Below are positions 21,208 to 33,094 of a DNA stretch of 64,000 nucleotides, piece by piece; the first letter of the stretch is position 1, and each line of letters opens with the position of its first letter. A program made the translations under genes and the position numbers. The stretch covers positions 19,843,919-19,907,918 of the forward strand of contig CM045750.1 in NCBI GenBank assembly GCA_024760905.1, given 5' to 3'. The notes under the pieces are model-generated. The model searched no databases, was not told where the DNA came from, and was given only the letters and a program-made list of their open reading frames with translations. Source of the stretch: Plotosus lineatus. Lineage: Eukaryota > Chordata > Actinopteri > Siluriformes > Plotosidae.

Positions 21208-21511
21208 GAGCGACATTAAGGGGGACCTGTGTTCCAGTACCAGCCTCAAACGCCTCTGTGTGGAGTCTGCATGTTCTCCCCGTGCTTGCGTGGGTTTCCT
21301 CTGGGTACTCCTGTCTCCTCACGCAGTCCGAAAACATGCACAGTATGCTAATTGGTTGTTTCAAATCACTCTTAGGTATGAGAGTGAGTGTGAATCGTTG
21401 TGTGAGTGTTGGCCCTGCAATGCAGCTGTTCATGGTGTACCCCACCCTTGCCGAGAAGCAGCCGAGAGGCAGCCTCCCTGTGACCCTAATTAGGATTAGG
21501 CAACTCAGAAA

Positions 21512-21512
<1 letters not shown>
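21208..21512 (+). mobile_element. SINE-A copy with variant head
   Basis: The head is replaced by ATTAAGGGGGACCTGTGTTC CAG-type sequence, identical to the copy at 38551. It is followed by the usual SINE-A body (GTGGAGTCTGCATGTTCTCC) and tail (CCCTAATTAGGATTAGGC). It ends in (TTA)n and (ATC)n tracts. Confidence 0.8.

Positions 21513-21577
<65 letters not shown>
21512..21577 (+). repeat. (TTA)n(ATC)n microsatellite
   Basis: About ten TTA units followed by about eleven ATC units, between two SINE-A copies. Confidence 0.95.
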
Positions 21578-21761
21578 ATGATGCCACAGTGGTTAGCATG
21601 CCCACTTCACTTCACTTGGGTCCAATTCGCGTCTCGTGCCTTTCTGTGTGGAGTTTGCATGTTCTTCTCGTGTTTGCGTGGGTTTCCTCCGAGTACTTAG
21701 GTTTCCATCCACAGTCCTAAAACATGCACAGTCAGCGAACTGATTGTTCCAAATCATTTCA

Positions 21762-21852
<91 letters not shown>

Positions 21853-21960
21853 TGTGTGTGTGTGTGTTAGCCCTGCGATGGCCTGGCGAGTTGTCCAGCT
21901 TCTCTCTGAATCTAATTCAAATTAAGCGACTCTGTGAGAATTAATACATAAATGAATGGA
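21578..21960 (+). mobile_element. SINE-A copy expanded by (GT)n
   Basis: Partial head CACAGTGGTTAGCATGCCC, full body, then about 52 GT units (21764-21868) where the family reads GTGTGAGAGTGAGTG, then the tail GCCCTGCGATGGCCTGGCGA ending near TAAATGAATGGATGA. Confidence 0.85.
21764..21868 (+). repeat. (GT)n microsatellite
   Basis: About 52 GT units with one interruption (GTGAGTG near 21850). Confidence 0.97.
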
Positions 21961-21993
21961 TGAGTTATAAGTAATAATAAAAGCAATGGTAAT

Positions 21994-22244
21994 TTTGTCC
22001 CCAATGCAGCTAACCTGGGTTATCAAAGGCTGGCCGTGTCTCTTGCTGTCTATGGTGTGAGGGTCACCTAAAAGAACCATTGCTGACTCTCGACAGAAGT
22101 AGGCTGCATAGCTGTCAGTGTGTTTCTGCCCTGTGATGGCCTGGCGAGAAGTCCAGGGTGTACTCTGCCTTTGACTGGAGTCGACTGGGATGGGCACCAG
22201 CCTCCCTGTGACCCTAATTAAGATTAAGTTGTTCAGAAAATAAT
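21994..22244 (+). mobile_element. SINE-B copy, headless, GAATG-type tail
   Basis: Starts in the body at TGTCCCCAATGCAGCTAACC. Its body from CTTGCTGTCTATGGTGTGAG to TGTCAGTGTGTTTC is almost identical to the 17706 copy, including the unusual GGGTCACCTAAAAG. The tail is intact to AATTAAGATTAAG. Confidence 0.85.
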
Positions 22245-22248
22245 ATAT

Positions 22249-22464
22249 TTGCAATCAAATCACCCAATAGTGCTAAAATACTGCAGGACATCTGAGGATC
22301 TAATGGAATATCTGCACAACAAGACAGTAGAACTTCCTATGAATCTGGAAAATGAAGATTTGGACCCCCACAGATCAGATTTGTTTATCCAGCACTTCCA
22401 AAAGATTCTGGAATCTGAACAATTTATGTTTTATAAGATTGAATCGAATTGCAATGTATTATGA
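22249..22464 (+). other. Unidentified protein-like segment followed by A-rich tract
   Basis: An open frame of 71 codons. From about 22271 it reads like a real protein: CRTSEDLMEYLHNKTVEL, then acidic ENEDLDPHRSDLFIQHFQK and ILESEQFMFYKIE, with mixed codons and no low complexity. It follows a possible acceptor (CACCCAATAG at 22261-22270). The frame ends before two A14 runs at about 22470-22500. It may be a host exon, a processed pseudogene 3' end, or an unknown element. I do not recognise the family. Confidence 0.35.
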
Positions 22465-22504
22465 CATGTAAAAAAAAAAAAAAATCAAAAAAAAAAAAAA
22501 GTGT

Positions 22505-22875
22505 GTGTTAATAGTGTAAAATATACAATGTCATGGCGTACTTTTCAGGAGCCTTACCCATATCCGACTGACCACCTGTCTGGACCAGATGGTCCATCTT
22601 CTCTCCCAATCCCATCAGTAATTATAATTATTTGTTTGATTACGATTATTATTTGTTGTCTTTTCATGGACCAATTTACCCACTAATTACGAGACACCAA
22701 GAACACTAGACAAGACCTGCCATTATAGATATATTCTAATCCAATCATTACTCGTCCCAAATTGTTGTATTCCTTGCTGAAGTTATTTATTCTTATCCCG
22801 GTCCATTCTGTTTTTATTGCTGCCTGTTTTATACACACATGCCATTATAATCAAATTTTTAATGGTCTCTCTCTA
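22505..22875. other. No recognised feature
   Basis: AT-rich sequence, nothing recognisable. Confidence 0.4.
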
Positions 22876-22878
22876 TAT

Positions 22879-23060
<182 letters not shown>

Positions 23061-23605
23061 ACATTTCCGTTCTTTAATAGCCTACTAAGGGAAAGCCTCG
23101 CGAGGCCATGAGCGTATCCATGTCGCCACTGAATATTGTTCATCCTACGTACACACATTTAATAACTCACTCATGCAAAGCCCTCCAGATGGTGATAGGC
23201 TCAGTTAAGGCTGGTTAAAGTCACTGTGTAACATGGTTGGCTGAATAGCTTTCAGAAAATAAAACATGGAGCAAAGAGCATGATAAGTGGGACATCCAAA
23301 ACAACTATTTGTGTCCTGAAGGACAATATTGTTAAAAACTGTCAGACATCATAGATAACAGCAGCACATGGAATTATTGTATTCAATTATCCCGACCAGC
23401 TTTAGTGTATTCAGACTCCAGATATGTACTTTTTACCTGACCCCCCTCATATGGGCCGGGTCTCAACAGTCTGTTGGTAGAAAAGAAGATTGCTGTCTAT
23501 TGCTATAGAAGTTGATAACATGAACATTGGAGAAATACAATTTAAAAGTTTAAGTTGCTGGTTATCTCAGCAAAGACAGACCAGAGATGATTTTTTTTTT
23601 TAATT
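23061..23605. other. No recognised feature
   Basis: Unique-looking sequence without gene-like frames. Confidence 0.4.
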
Positions 23606-23608
23606 TAC

Positions 23609-23683
23609 AATAATAATAATAATAATAATAATAGTAATAATAATAATAATAATAACAATAATAATAATAACAATAATAATAAT
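23609..23683 (+). repeat. (AAT)n microsatellite
   Basis: Trinucleotide tract with CAA and GTA interruptions; (ATTT)n follows at 23765-23792. Confidence 0.95.
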
Positions 23684-23834
23684 ACATTTCTATAGCACCT
23701 AGACTCCATCTGGCTTGTTGCTCACTGGCATTGTCAAAGGGTTATGAGGGAGGCTGAGAAAATTTTATTTATTTATTTATTTATTTATTTTTGACACAAT
23801 CTGTTTCGTACATAATTATAGAACAATGTTCATC

Positions 23835-25985
23835 CGTTAAGCATTGTCGACAGTGACCAAGGACTTCACGAGAAAGAAGACGGAATACGGTGTCCAGCTG
23901 TGGCTAATCAGTCCGATGCATGCTCATACACCACGCAGGTCGGGCACGAGTGGTCTTCAGGAGCTTGGGGCAAGGAATTGGCTCTGGAACTTTGCAGCTC
24001 TGCTTCCATTGGGCTTCGATTATCCTGTTTTTCTCGTAGGAGTTAGCGTCATTGTTGATGTAGCTACGCCCAGGCTAGGAGATTTAGCACTTTGGTCTCT
24101 CAGGGATTGGGGTTAATCTCAAAGCTCTTAAGGGAGACTTTGAATGTATCCTTGAAACACTTTTTTTTTGTCCTCCTTGTGAGCGCTTGCCTTCCACCAG
24201 TTCACCATAAATCTTGGGAGCGCATGTGTCTGGCACCCTTACAAGGTGGCCTGCTCACCTGATTTGTGCTCTCCTCAGCAGGGTGTGGGGACTTGGCAGA
24301 TCAACTGAAAAGAGGATCTCTGCATCTGGAACTTTGTCATGCCTGGTCATTTTCAGCAGCTTTCTCAGACAGTTGATGTGAAACCTTTCTGGCATTATGT
24401 TCGTAAACCATCCATGTCTCACAGGTGTAGAGTCGAACAACTGCTTGGTGCATCTTCAGCTTGGTGATCAGTTTGATGCCTCACCTCTTCTAAACTGACT
24501 TGTGTAGCTGTCTAAAAGTTACGCTAACCTTGGAGATTGTCGCAGTGGCCTCATCGTCAATGGTAGCATATCTGGAAAGTGAGCTGCTGTAATATGTGAA
24601 TATTTAAACATTTTTCAGCGTTTCCCCTTTAATACCAACAGCTGGGGCAGTGGTGGCCTGGTGGTAAAGGTGCTGGATCACTGATCCTAAAAGCCCCACT
24701 CTCAACGAGTTGTCACTGTCTTGCCAGTGCAGCTAACTGACTTATCAAAGGCCGGCCGTGTCTCTCACTGTCTTTGGTGTGAGGTTCATGTAAAAGAACC
24801 ATTGCTGACTTTCAACAAGGGTGGGCTGCATAGCCATCAGCGTGTTTCCGTCCTGCGATGGGCTGGTGAGCTGTCCAGGGTGTATTCTTCCCTCGCCCAG
24901 GGTCAGCTGAGATGGGTGCCAGCCTCCATGCAACCATAATTAGGATTAAGTGGTTACAGAAAATGAATAATTGGTGACAGCTGGTTCCACATACAGTATC
25001 TGTACACATATGGGTGGGTCGGTACATTTCTTCCTTGTGTTGATTTTGACGCCAAAGTTGGTATGAACAGTGGAAAAGCAGTTCATGCTCTGCTGCAGCT
25101 GTTCTTCTGTGGCAGCACTGGGTGCGCAATCATCTGCAAACAGGAAATCATGCACTGAATCCTTTTCCACCTTGGTCTTTGTTTGCAGCCTCCGTAGGTT
25201 GAAAAGCTTGCCATCAGTTCTGTAGTTGATGTTGATGCTGGTTTCATCATCATTGCAGAAGGCATCTGAAAACATGGCTGAGAACATCATGCTGAAGAGT
25301 GTGTGAGCAAGCACATTGCCTGGCTTCACCCTGTTAGTGACTGGAAAAGCATCGGAAGAATCACCATCATCCAGTACTGGAGCCAGCATGGAATTGTTGC
25401 ACCATGCTGATGAACTTATCGAGGCAGCCAAACAGCCCCATGACCCTCCAGAGCCCCTCACAACAGACAGTATGAAAGGCTGTGGTCAGGTCGATAAACA
25501 TTGTGTGAAGGTGCCTGTTTTGTTCCTGGCACTTCTCCTGAAGCTGTCAAGAAGCAAAGATCATATCAGTTGTCCCACAACCCTATCTAAAGCCACACTG
25601 GCGTCCAGTTGTCAATCTTGCATTTGCTGATACAAGCGGTTGAGGAGGACTCTAGCAGGGATCTTCCTTGTGATGACAAGAAGAGAAATCCCATGGTGGT
25701 TGTTGAACGGGTGCCTATTTTCTTTTCTTTTATAAAGATGGACAATGGCGGCGTCTTTGAGTTCCTGGGGAATAGCCTCCTGCTGCCACATGGTCTGAAA
25801 TAGTTCAGTGAGCTTGTGAAACAAGAATGGTCATCCTGTCTTGTAAATTCCACTTGAGATGGAGTCAGAGCTGGGTGTTTTGCCATTTGATAGAGAATTG
25901 ATTGCTTTGAGGATCTCCAATTTTGATGGAAGTTCTGCCAGGGACATTTTCACACCAACTTGGGGCATTCAAGCAATGGCTTTGT
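23835..25985 (-). mobile_element. Old LINE of uncertain clade (I/Nimb-like?), split by a SINE
   Basis: Reverse-strand fragments lie in LINE order. RT part (25985 down to 24975): PSSDSIS, ELKDAAIVHLYKRK, ISLLVITRK, then HDFLFADDCAPSAATEEQL with FADD motif C. C-terminal part (24640 down to 23835): CLRKLLKMTRHDKVPDAEIL, RRAQIRWAGHLVR-like, ELVEGKRSQGGQKK. Several stops and frameshifts show age. A SINE-B copy (24646-24970) separates the parts. The clade assignment is a guess from memory of similar proteins. Confidence 0.7.
24646..24970 (+). mobile_element. SINE-B copy inserted in the antisense LINE
   Basis: Head GGGCAGTGGTGGCCTGGTGG (B box damaged to AAAAGCCCCACTCTC), body AAAGAACCATTGCTGACTTT, tail CCTGCGATGGGCTGGTGAGC ... 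AATTAGGATTAAGTGG ... ATGAATAA. ACAGCTGG occurs just before (24637-24644) and just after (about 24977), a short target duplication. The LINE resumes beyond it. Confidence 0.85.
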
Positions 25986-25989
25986 TATT

Positions 25990-26825
25990 GATCGAGGAAT
26001 TCCTGTCTAAAATTCCCCAGTTGATAATTTGACAAATTCATGATCTGACCTTAAATTTTATATGTGTATAGAATATTACAAATCAGTTCTGTCTCCATCC
26101 CACCCCACCCTTTCTCCAAAGTCTCATTCAGTGTTGTACAGTGTTATATAAAAAAGAACAATGTTTATGCACATTTACTTCCATGTCATATCTTAGAAAA
26201 AGATTTCTAAAAAGCTCACGTTGAGACCATATGCACTGAAATAACTGTGAATGGATTGTTATGTTTATTCAGTAGAGGATTCAAATTATGTTCCATGCTC
26301 CCATTTGGGACATTCTCTGCCTTTATCTTTGCATGCAGGTATCCATCCACTACTCAACACAATATGGTACAGTTGGGGTTATTTCAATAGCAAATTCTTA
26401 AAGTATGAAATTCTTCAAGTGCGAAAGTATGATTTTGAATGTTGCTGAAATGGAGTCATTATATCAACTGAGATACACAAATGTGCTTTAGTACACAAGG
26501 GATTTTTTTATTTTTATTATTATTCAGTGGTGGTATCCTGACTGCTAAGTGCTTTCAGGTGTATACACCGCATTGTCTTTCAACAAATTATATGCACTTA
26601 AGCATAATCTACTACTTAATAATGGGAATGTATGTATTTTGAACCTGACATGGATCTTCTTGTGTAGGGTGCATGTAAAAGAATAGGTTTGATAGCTATT
26701 AAGTCAACATTTCCCCCAGAATGTTATGTTATGTAATACAAATGAAGTAGAAGTTGATGTCGCTTCAGTAACTGCCTCTTCTCCAAAATAAAATAGTCTA
26801 GAATAGGCCGGTGTGGCGGTGTGGT
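25990..26825. other. No recognised feature
   Basis: AT-rich sequence; no gene-like frame. Confidence 0.4.
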
Positions 26826-26829
26826 GTGA

Positions 26830-27195
26830 TGTGGTAAGCAATGGTGGCCTGGTTGTAAAAGGTGCTGGATCGCTGATCCTAGGGATGGGGGTTCGAGTCC
26901 CACTCTCCACAAGGTTCCTACTGTCCCCCCAATGCAGCTAACTGCGCTATCAAAGGTCGGCCATGTCTCTCACCATCTGTGGTGAGAGGTTCATGTAAAA
27001 GAACCATTGCTGACTTTCGTCAAGAGTAGCTGCATAGCGGTCTGCGTGTTTCTGTCCCATGCTAAAAGGGTTGTGTCAGGAAGGGCATCCGACGTGGAAA
27101 CCTCTGCCAAATCAAAAATGGGAATCATTAATATGAATTCCATGAAGATGGAGGCAGATGATTTGCTGTGGCGACTCCTGGAAAAAAAAAAAAAA
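26830..27195 (+). mobile_element. SINE-B copy with complete RTE-type tail
   Basis: Head AATGGTGGCCTGGTTGTAAA with B box GGGGTTCGAGTCCCACTCTC, then the SINE-B body (AAAGAACCATTGCTGACTTT). From 27060 it changes to TGCTAAAAGGGTTGTGTCAG plus about 75 bp homologous to the RTE leader at 5612-5690, ending near GAATTC. It then jumps to the RTE 3' end (GATGGAGGCAGATGATTTGC TGTGGCGA) and finishes in A15. Thus both LINE ends lie in one SINE tail. Confidence 0.88.
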
Positions 27196-27284
27196 AGGAG
27201 GGGAAGAAGAAGAAGAAAAAGAAGAAGAAGAAGGAGGAGGTTTGTGTGATGTGGGTTCAAGAGAAATACCAATGCTGTGACCAG

Positions 27285-27313
<29 letters not shown>
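27181..27313 (+). repeat. Poly-A and (GAA)n purine tract
   Basis: A15, then GAA/GGA-rich sequence to 27242, then further A-rich sequence with about 33 A at 27281-27313. It is the 3' tail region of the SINE. Confidence 0.85.
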
Positions 27314-27316
<3 letters not shown>

Positions 27317-27416
27317 TTTGTTCGTAATCATAGATATTATGTGAATTTTTGGACCTTTAATTTTCATTTCGACATCAGTGGGCATGTAAGGATGATTCCG
27401 AGAACAAAAAGAAAAG

Positions 27417-27436
27417 GAGAGAGAGAGAGAGACAGG

Positions 27437-27480
<44 letters not shown>
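27417..27480 (+). repeat. (GA)n microsatellite
   Basis: About 30 GA units with one CAGGAGC interruption. Confidence 0.96.
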
Positions 27481-27483
<3 letters not shown>

Positions 27484-27589
27484 CACCACCCTCTGAAACA
27501 CTGATTTTGTATGCGCCTGTTTGGCTTCCTCATCCCATTCCGTAGTTATACTCTGTGCCAACTCTGCTGTAATTGATCACCTACTTCTG

Positions 27590-28150
27590 CCATCTTCAGA
27601 CGTTTTCTGATGACTCTGCTGTAGTCGAATGTATCAGAGGAGGTGACAAGAAGGAGTATTTGGACTGTGTTGGATTCCTTCGCCACATGATGTGAGCAGA
27701 ATCACCCGCAGCTTACCGTGAGAAAGACGAAGGAACTGCGAGTGGACTTTAGGGGATCCGAAACAGCAGTGAACCCTGTTTCCATTCAGGGTGACAATGT
27801 GGAAATGATGGAGGATTACAAATACCTTGGAGTTAATATCGACAATAAAATGGAGCGTTTTAAAAACTCTACCCCACTTTACAAGAAGGGCCAGCGCCAC
27901 CGCTATTTTTTTGAGGAGGTTAAAGTTGTTTAATATCTGTCGAACACTACTCAGAATATTTTATGAGTCTGCTGTGGCCAGCGCTATCATCTATGCTGTT
28001 GCATGCTGGGGCAGTAGGCTGAGGGTTGCAGATGCTAACAGATTGAACAAACTGATCTGCAAGGCCAGTAACTTTGTGGGGATGGAACTGGACTCGCTGA
28101 CGTCGTCTTTCAGAGGCGAATGCAGTTCAAAATTAAAACACTATTGAACA
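27590..28150 (+). pseudogene. CR1/Rex1-like LINE RT fragment
   Basis: Motif C survives as FSDD (27603-27614). It is followed in shifted frames by KTKELRVDFRGS and EDYKYLGVNIDNKM, then after a frameshift near 27905 by LLRIFYESAVASAIIYAVAC WG-type sequence and RLNKLICKASNFVGMELDSL. The order is RT motif C, thumb, C-terminal. It is dead, with at least two frame breaks. Confidence 0.75.
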
Positions 28151-28992
28151 AAACCTCTCACCCGCTTCACAACCTGCCGATCAGCCACAGAAACCGTTCA
28201 GTGAGAGACTGATACCATCTATTCTATTGAACTACACAGGAAATCATTCCTACCTGTGAAGATTAAATTGTACAAACTCGTCCATATTGCAACAACATGC
28301 AATGTGATACATTTGCATTCTCCTTTTTATAATATTGATAACACTGTACACATCACTAACTGACTCCATTCATCCTCTGTTTATATCGGTTTATATCGGT
28401 GCTTCTCAGTTGTTTTCTGTGGCACCCCCAGGGGACCCCCACTGCACTACGAGTGACTATAAATAGTATTATTTGTCGATAAAATTATTAGTACACCTCT
28501 GCATAACCTTGTATCTTTATTTGCTTTAAAAAATTACATCCTTATTTAAACTCATTCAACTTATTTATGTATTAATATCTTCATCTCCTTTATTGATGTA
28601 TTAATATGTCCTTTTTCTTCGTTCCTGTTTGAATTTTTTCGTGTTGTTTTTTGAGGGGTTGTTTATTGCAACTCCATATTGTTTGCTCGTGCAAAAAAAC
28701 GCTACACCATAGCATGACAATAAGAGTGCCACTGCCAACAAGTGGAGTGGAGGTGCACTTACACTTAATTCTCATGCACAATTCCATCAAAGAAAAAAAA
28801 ACAAAACTTTTTTATAATATTGATAATGCTGTACGCATCACTCCCGACACCATTCATCCTCTGTTTATATAGATATTGGTAACTTCTAATTTAAAACTTA
28901 CATAGATATGTTTATATGTTTATTCCATGTGCGTGTGTGTGCATGTGTGTGCGCGTTAGTGTGCGTGTGTGTGTGCGTGTGTGTGTGCGTAC

Positions 28993-29041
<49 letters not shown>

Positions 29042-29077
29042 TTTATCAAGACTTTATCTTTACCTCACTCTATTTGT
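28151..29077 (+). mobile_element. LINE 3' UTR region with an internal partial duplication
   Basis: A block near 28324-28390 (TATAATATTGATAACACTGT ... CATTCATCCTCTGTTTATAT) recurs at 28812-28871. About 420 bp lies between, starting near GCTTCTCAGTTGTTTTCTGT, which hints at an inserted hAT-like element. A (GT)n array lies at 28930-29034. The likely end of this LINE, GAGATTAATAAATTATTCTG, is at about 29419. Confidence 0.5.
28930..29034 (+). repeat. (GT)n microsatellite, imperfect
   Basis: About 50 units with GCGT interruptions. Confidence 0.96.
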
Positions 29078-29380
29078 ATGGTGGCGTAGTGGTTCGCATG
29101 TCCACCTCACAGCATCAAGGGCCTGGGTATGATTCCCATGTGCTCACATGTTTTTTTTTCCAGGTACTCTGGTTTCCTCTGACAGTCCAAAAACATTCAC
29201 ATTAGGTTAATTGGCTGTTCCAAATCACCCATCGGTGTGAGAGTGAGTATGAACGGTTGTATGGGTGTTGGCCCTGCAATGGCCTGGTGAGCATCCAGAG
29301 TTGGCTAAGATGGGCGCCAGCCTCTCCATGAACCTAATTAGGATTAAACGGTTCAGAATATGAATGAAATGAATGAATAG
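29078..29380 (+). mobile_element. SINE-A copy in LINE 3' UTR
   Basis: Head ATGGTGGCGTAGTGGTTCGC, body with CAGTCCAAAAACATTCACAT and GTTAATTGGCTGTTCC. The (GT)n-prone site is still the unexpanded GTGTGAGAGTGAGTATGAA. Tail CCTAATTAGGATTAAACGG then GAATGAAATGAATGAA. This copy shows the ancestral state of the internal GT site. Confidence 0.85.
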
Positions 29381-29384
29381 CTGT

Positions 29385-29880
29385 ATGGAGCAACTGTGTG
29401 TGGACAATTTTCCCCGAGATTAATAAATTATTCTGATTCTGAACACATGAAACTCAATGCTCTGGGAAGCAGAGCGATGGCGGCTATATAATCAGAACCC
29501 CTGTGTTTATGGGCAGCTAAAGCTGATATTTTTCTTGTTACCTTGTTATTAGCACTATGTCATCATATAAAAGACTATTCAACATTGTAAGAAAAAAAAA
29601 AAAAAAAAAAAAAACATCAGATCTCCACTTTAAGGTTTAATGGTTCCTGCATAACAGAACATTTTTTACCCCCCACAGCACATTTTAAAATGAATAACTG
29701 ATCTACACATCACATTTATTTATTTTTGCATTTTAACATTGACATTTACACTTAATGCTCTGAAACATTCATGGGACAAGGCAACTCCTGATGTCATTTA
29801 AATTATACTAATATTTATGAATGGTCATATTCCCTCCAGCCTCTCTTTTTCTTTAATGGTTCTTTTTGAATTTTCCTCCA
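29385..29880. other. LINE terminus, then no recognised feature
   Basis: 29390-29445 carries a LINE-like end with AGATTAATAAA. The rest to 29880 is AT-rich with an A25 run at 29590. Confidence 0.4.
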
Positions 29881-29884
29881 TTCA

Positions 29885-30183
29885 TTTATTCATTTTCTGA
29901 ACCACTTAATTCTAATTAGAGTCACAAGGATGCTGGCACCCATCTCACCTGACTCTGTGCAGAGTACACCCTGGACAGCTTGCCAGGCCATCGCAGGGCA
30001 GGGACATGCTGATGGTTATGCAGCATCCTCTTGACGAAAGTCAGCAATGGTTCCTTTACACCATAGACAGTGAGAGACATGGCTGGCCTTTGATAACCCA
30101 GTTAGCTGCACCGTTGACAGTGGGGCTCAAACCCTCAACCTTGGGATCTGTAATCCTGCACCTTACCACCAGGCCACCACTGA
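29885..30183 (-). mobile_element. SINE-B copy with GAATG-type tail
   Basis: Reverse strand: head CAGTGGTGGCCTGGTGGTAA, damaged B box GAGGGTTTGAGCCCC, body with AAGGAACCATTGCTGACTTT, tail to CTCTAATTAGAATTAAGTGG and AATGAATAAATGAA. A small deletion in the head/body join removes the CTCTCCACAAGG segment. Confidence 0.82.
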
Positions 30184-30346
30184 AAGAGATTTTGACCCAT
30201 TTTTCTCAACTTAGTTGTATCCAATTCTACCCATCAGTAATTGCCTTCCCCATGACACAACCATCATTGACCAGAAAAGGGGCAGAAGCATGCAAACAAG
30301 CACACACACACACGCACACACACACACGTGACAAGTTACCCCAGAG

Positions 30347-30391
30347 GTCCCCAATCACCGTGCTCCAGACCGGTACCGGTCTGTGGATCTT

Positions 30392-30447
<56 letters not shown>

Positions 30448-30801
30448 TTTCCGGGTGTCTTATTTTGAAACACAACCATTTCCGCCCTCGCCGAATTTCC
30501 ATGCTTGATTATTTGGCGCATATTTATCATGCATCAGCAATGCAAACTAGCCCTCACAAAATGAGCCAGAAATAGAGTTCACTGGAGAGTTTTTTGGAAA
30601 GGGTAAAGGAGACAACAATGAGACAGCAGAAGGGTCACAGACTGCCTGCAAAAAGAAAACTGCTTTTAAAAGAAAATACTAAGATTCCTTCCTGAGTTAC
30701 GAGTTCATCGCAACAGGTGATTGTTTATATTATAAACAACCTATGACCCCACCCCCACCCACCCCCAGATCCGCGGTGATAAAAAGGTTGGGGACCACTG
30801 T
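30347..30801 (+). mobile_element. hAT/ZBED-like element remnant
   Basis: The left end CAGAGGTCCCCAATCACCGT and the right end (reverse) CAGTGGTCCCCAACCTTTTT match hAT ends. In between, a transposase N terminus is recognisable as MSQK-SSLESF and, with one stop inside, KKKTAFKRKY then DSFLSYEFIATGD, a hallmark of ZBED-like hAT proteins. A (TA)n(TG)n array (30393-30446) interrupts the left arm. I could not find an 8-bp target duplication. Confidence 0.75.
30393..30446 (+). repeat. (TA)n(TG)n microsatellite
   Basis: Six TA units then about 20 TG units inside the hAT remnant. Confidence 0.95.
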
Positions 30802-31210
30802 GCTATGCTAGCCACCTACACATTTATGAGAGGTGAAACATACTCCGAGGGAAAGCGCTGTGCGCCCTCTCCTATGAATGAGCTTACAGATGCTCATGAT
30901 TGGCTGGTGTTTGCAATGAGTGACATATGCCATCCCTTTCTTACATGAGAGCTCGGCCAATTATCTCTCATGGACTCCTGGTCATAGACTGCTGTGGTCC
31001 ATACCATTAATTTTAATTATTTTCTGTTTCCCTAAAATGTAACATTTGTGATTTTTTATTATTATTTTAATAGGAAAACCACTACCAAAGTGTGTTATAT
31101 TTCAAGTTATTAAAAAAAAATGGTATGACAAACCTCACAGGATGAGACAGTCTGACATTATCTGTTTAACAAGTTCATGTGCCGTCCTACACTTAATGTT
31201 CGGTGTTAAT
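30802..31210. other. Unclassified sequence with a second copy of a local repeat
   Basis: 30889-30985 resembles 8884-8990, adjacent to another hAT. Otherwise nothing is recognised. Confidence 0.4.
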
Positions 31211-31223
31211 GCTATGCTTGGAA

Positions 31224-31578
31224 GTACAAATGTTCATTCAGTTCATTTTCTGTAACCGCTTAATCCTAATTTGGGTCGCGGGGAGGCTGGTGCCCATCCC
31301 AGCCAACTTCGGGCGAGGGCAGAGTACACCCTGGACAGCTCGCCAGGCCATCGCAGGGCGGAAACATGCTGACAGCTTTGCAGCCTACTCTTGTCAAAAG
31401 TCAGCAATGGTTCTTTTACATGCCTCACACCATAGACAGTGAGAGACATGGCTGGCCTTTGATATCCCAGTTAGCTGCACTGGGGGGGGCAGTGACAACC
31501 CTGTGGAGAGTGGGACTCGAACCCCCAACCTTTGGATCAGCGATCCAGCGCCCTATACCACTAGACCACCACTGCCCC
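31224..31578 (-). mobile_element. SINE-B copy, full length, clear target duplication
   Basis: Reverse strand: head GGGGCAGTGGTGGTCTAGTG, B box GGGGTTCGAGTCCC, body with AAAGAACCATTGCTGACTTT, tail CGCCCGAAGTTGGCTGGGAT to AATTAGGATTAAGCGG-like and AATGAACTGAATGAA. AGTACAAATGT is present on both sides (31213 and 31580), so the duplication is 11 bp and perfect. Probably one of the younger copies. Confidence 0.92.
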
Positions 31579-31589
31579 GAGTACAAATG

Positions 31590-32712
<1,123 letters not shown>

Positions 32713-32811
32713 TAGATCAGCTTTATCTTATAATGTGAAAGTCATGGATTCTCTCAGAGAAGCCGCTCAAATGGAAAGATAAGCAGATGAATCCATTACA
32801 CTATAAAACAC

Positions 32812-33020
32812 TTACATTAAGAGTATCCCGGTTCACAAGTAAAGGTCCAGTTCGATTTTCAAACCTGGCAGGAAATATGTGTGGCAGCACGTGGGGGGGG
32901 GGGGGGGGGGGGGGTGAGGAGCACCTTCCCCTTAATCTAGCTTCATAGCTAAAGTACCCTTGAGCGATTCACCTAGCTCCCCCCAACTGCTCTTCACACA
33001 CCACAATGTGGCTGCCCACT

Positions 33021-33094
<74 letters not shown>

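Noticed and set aside
21143..21577. CRISPR-like array
   Set aside because: Regularly repeated units here are trinucleotide microsatellites without spacers; a vertebrate context also excludes it.
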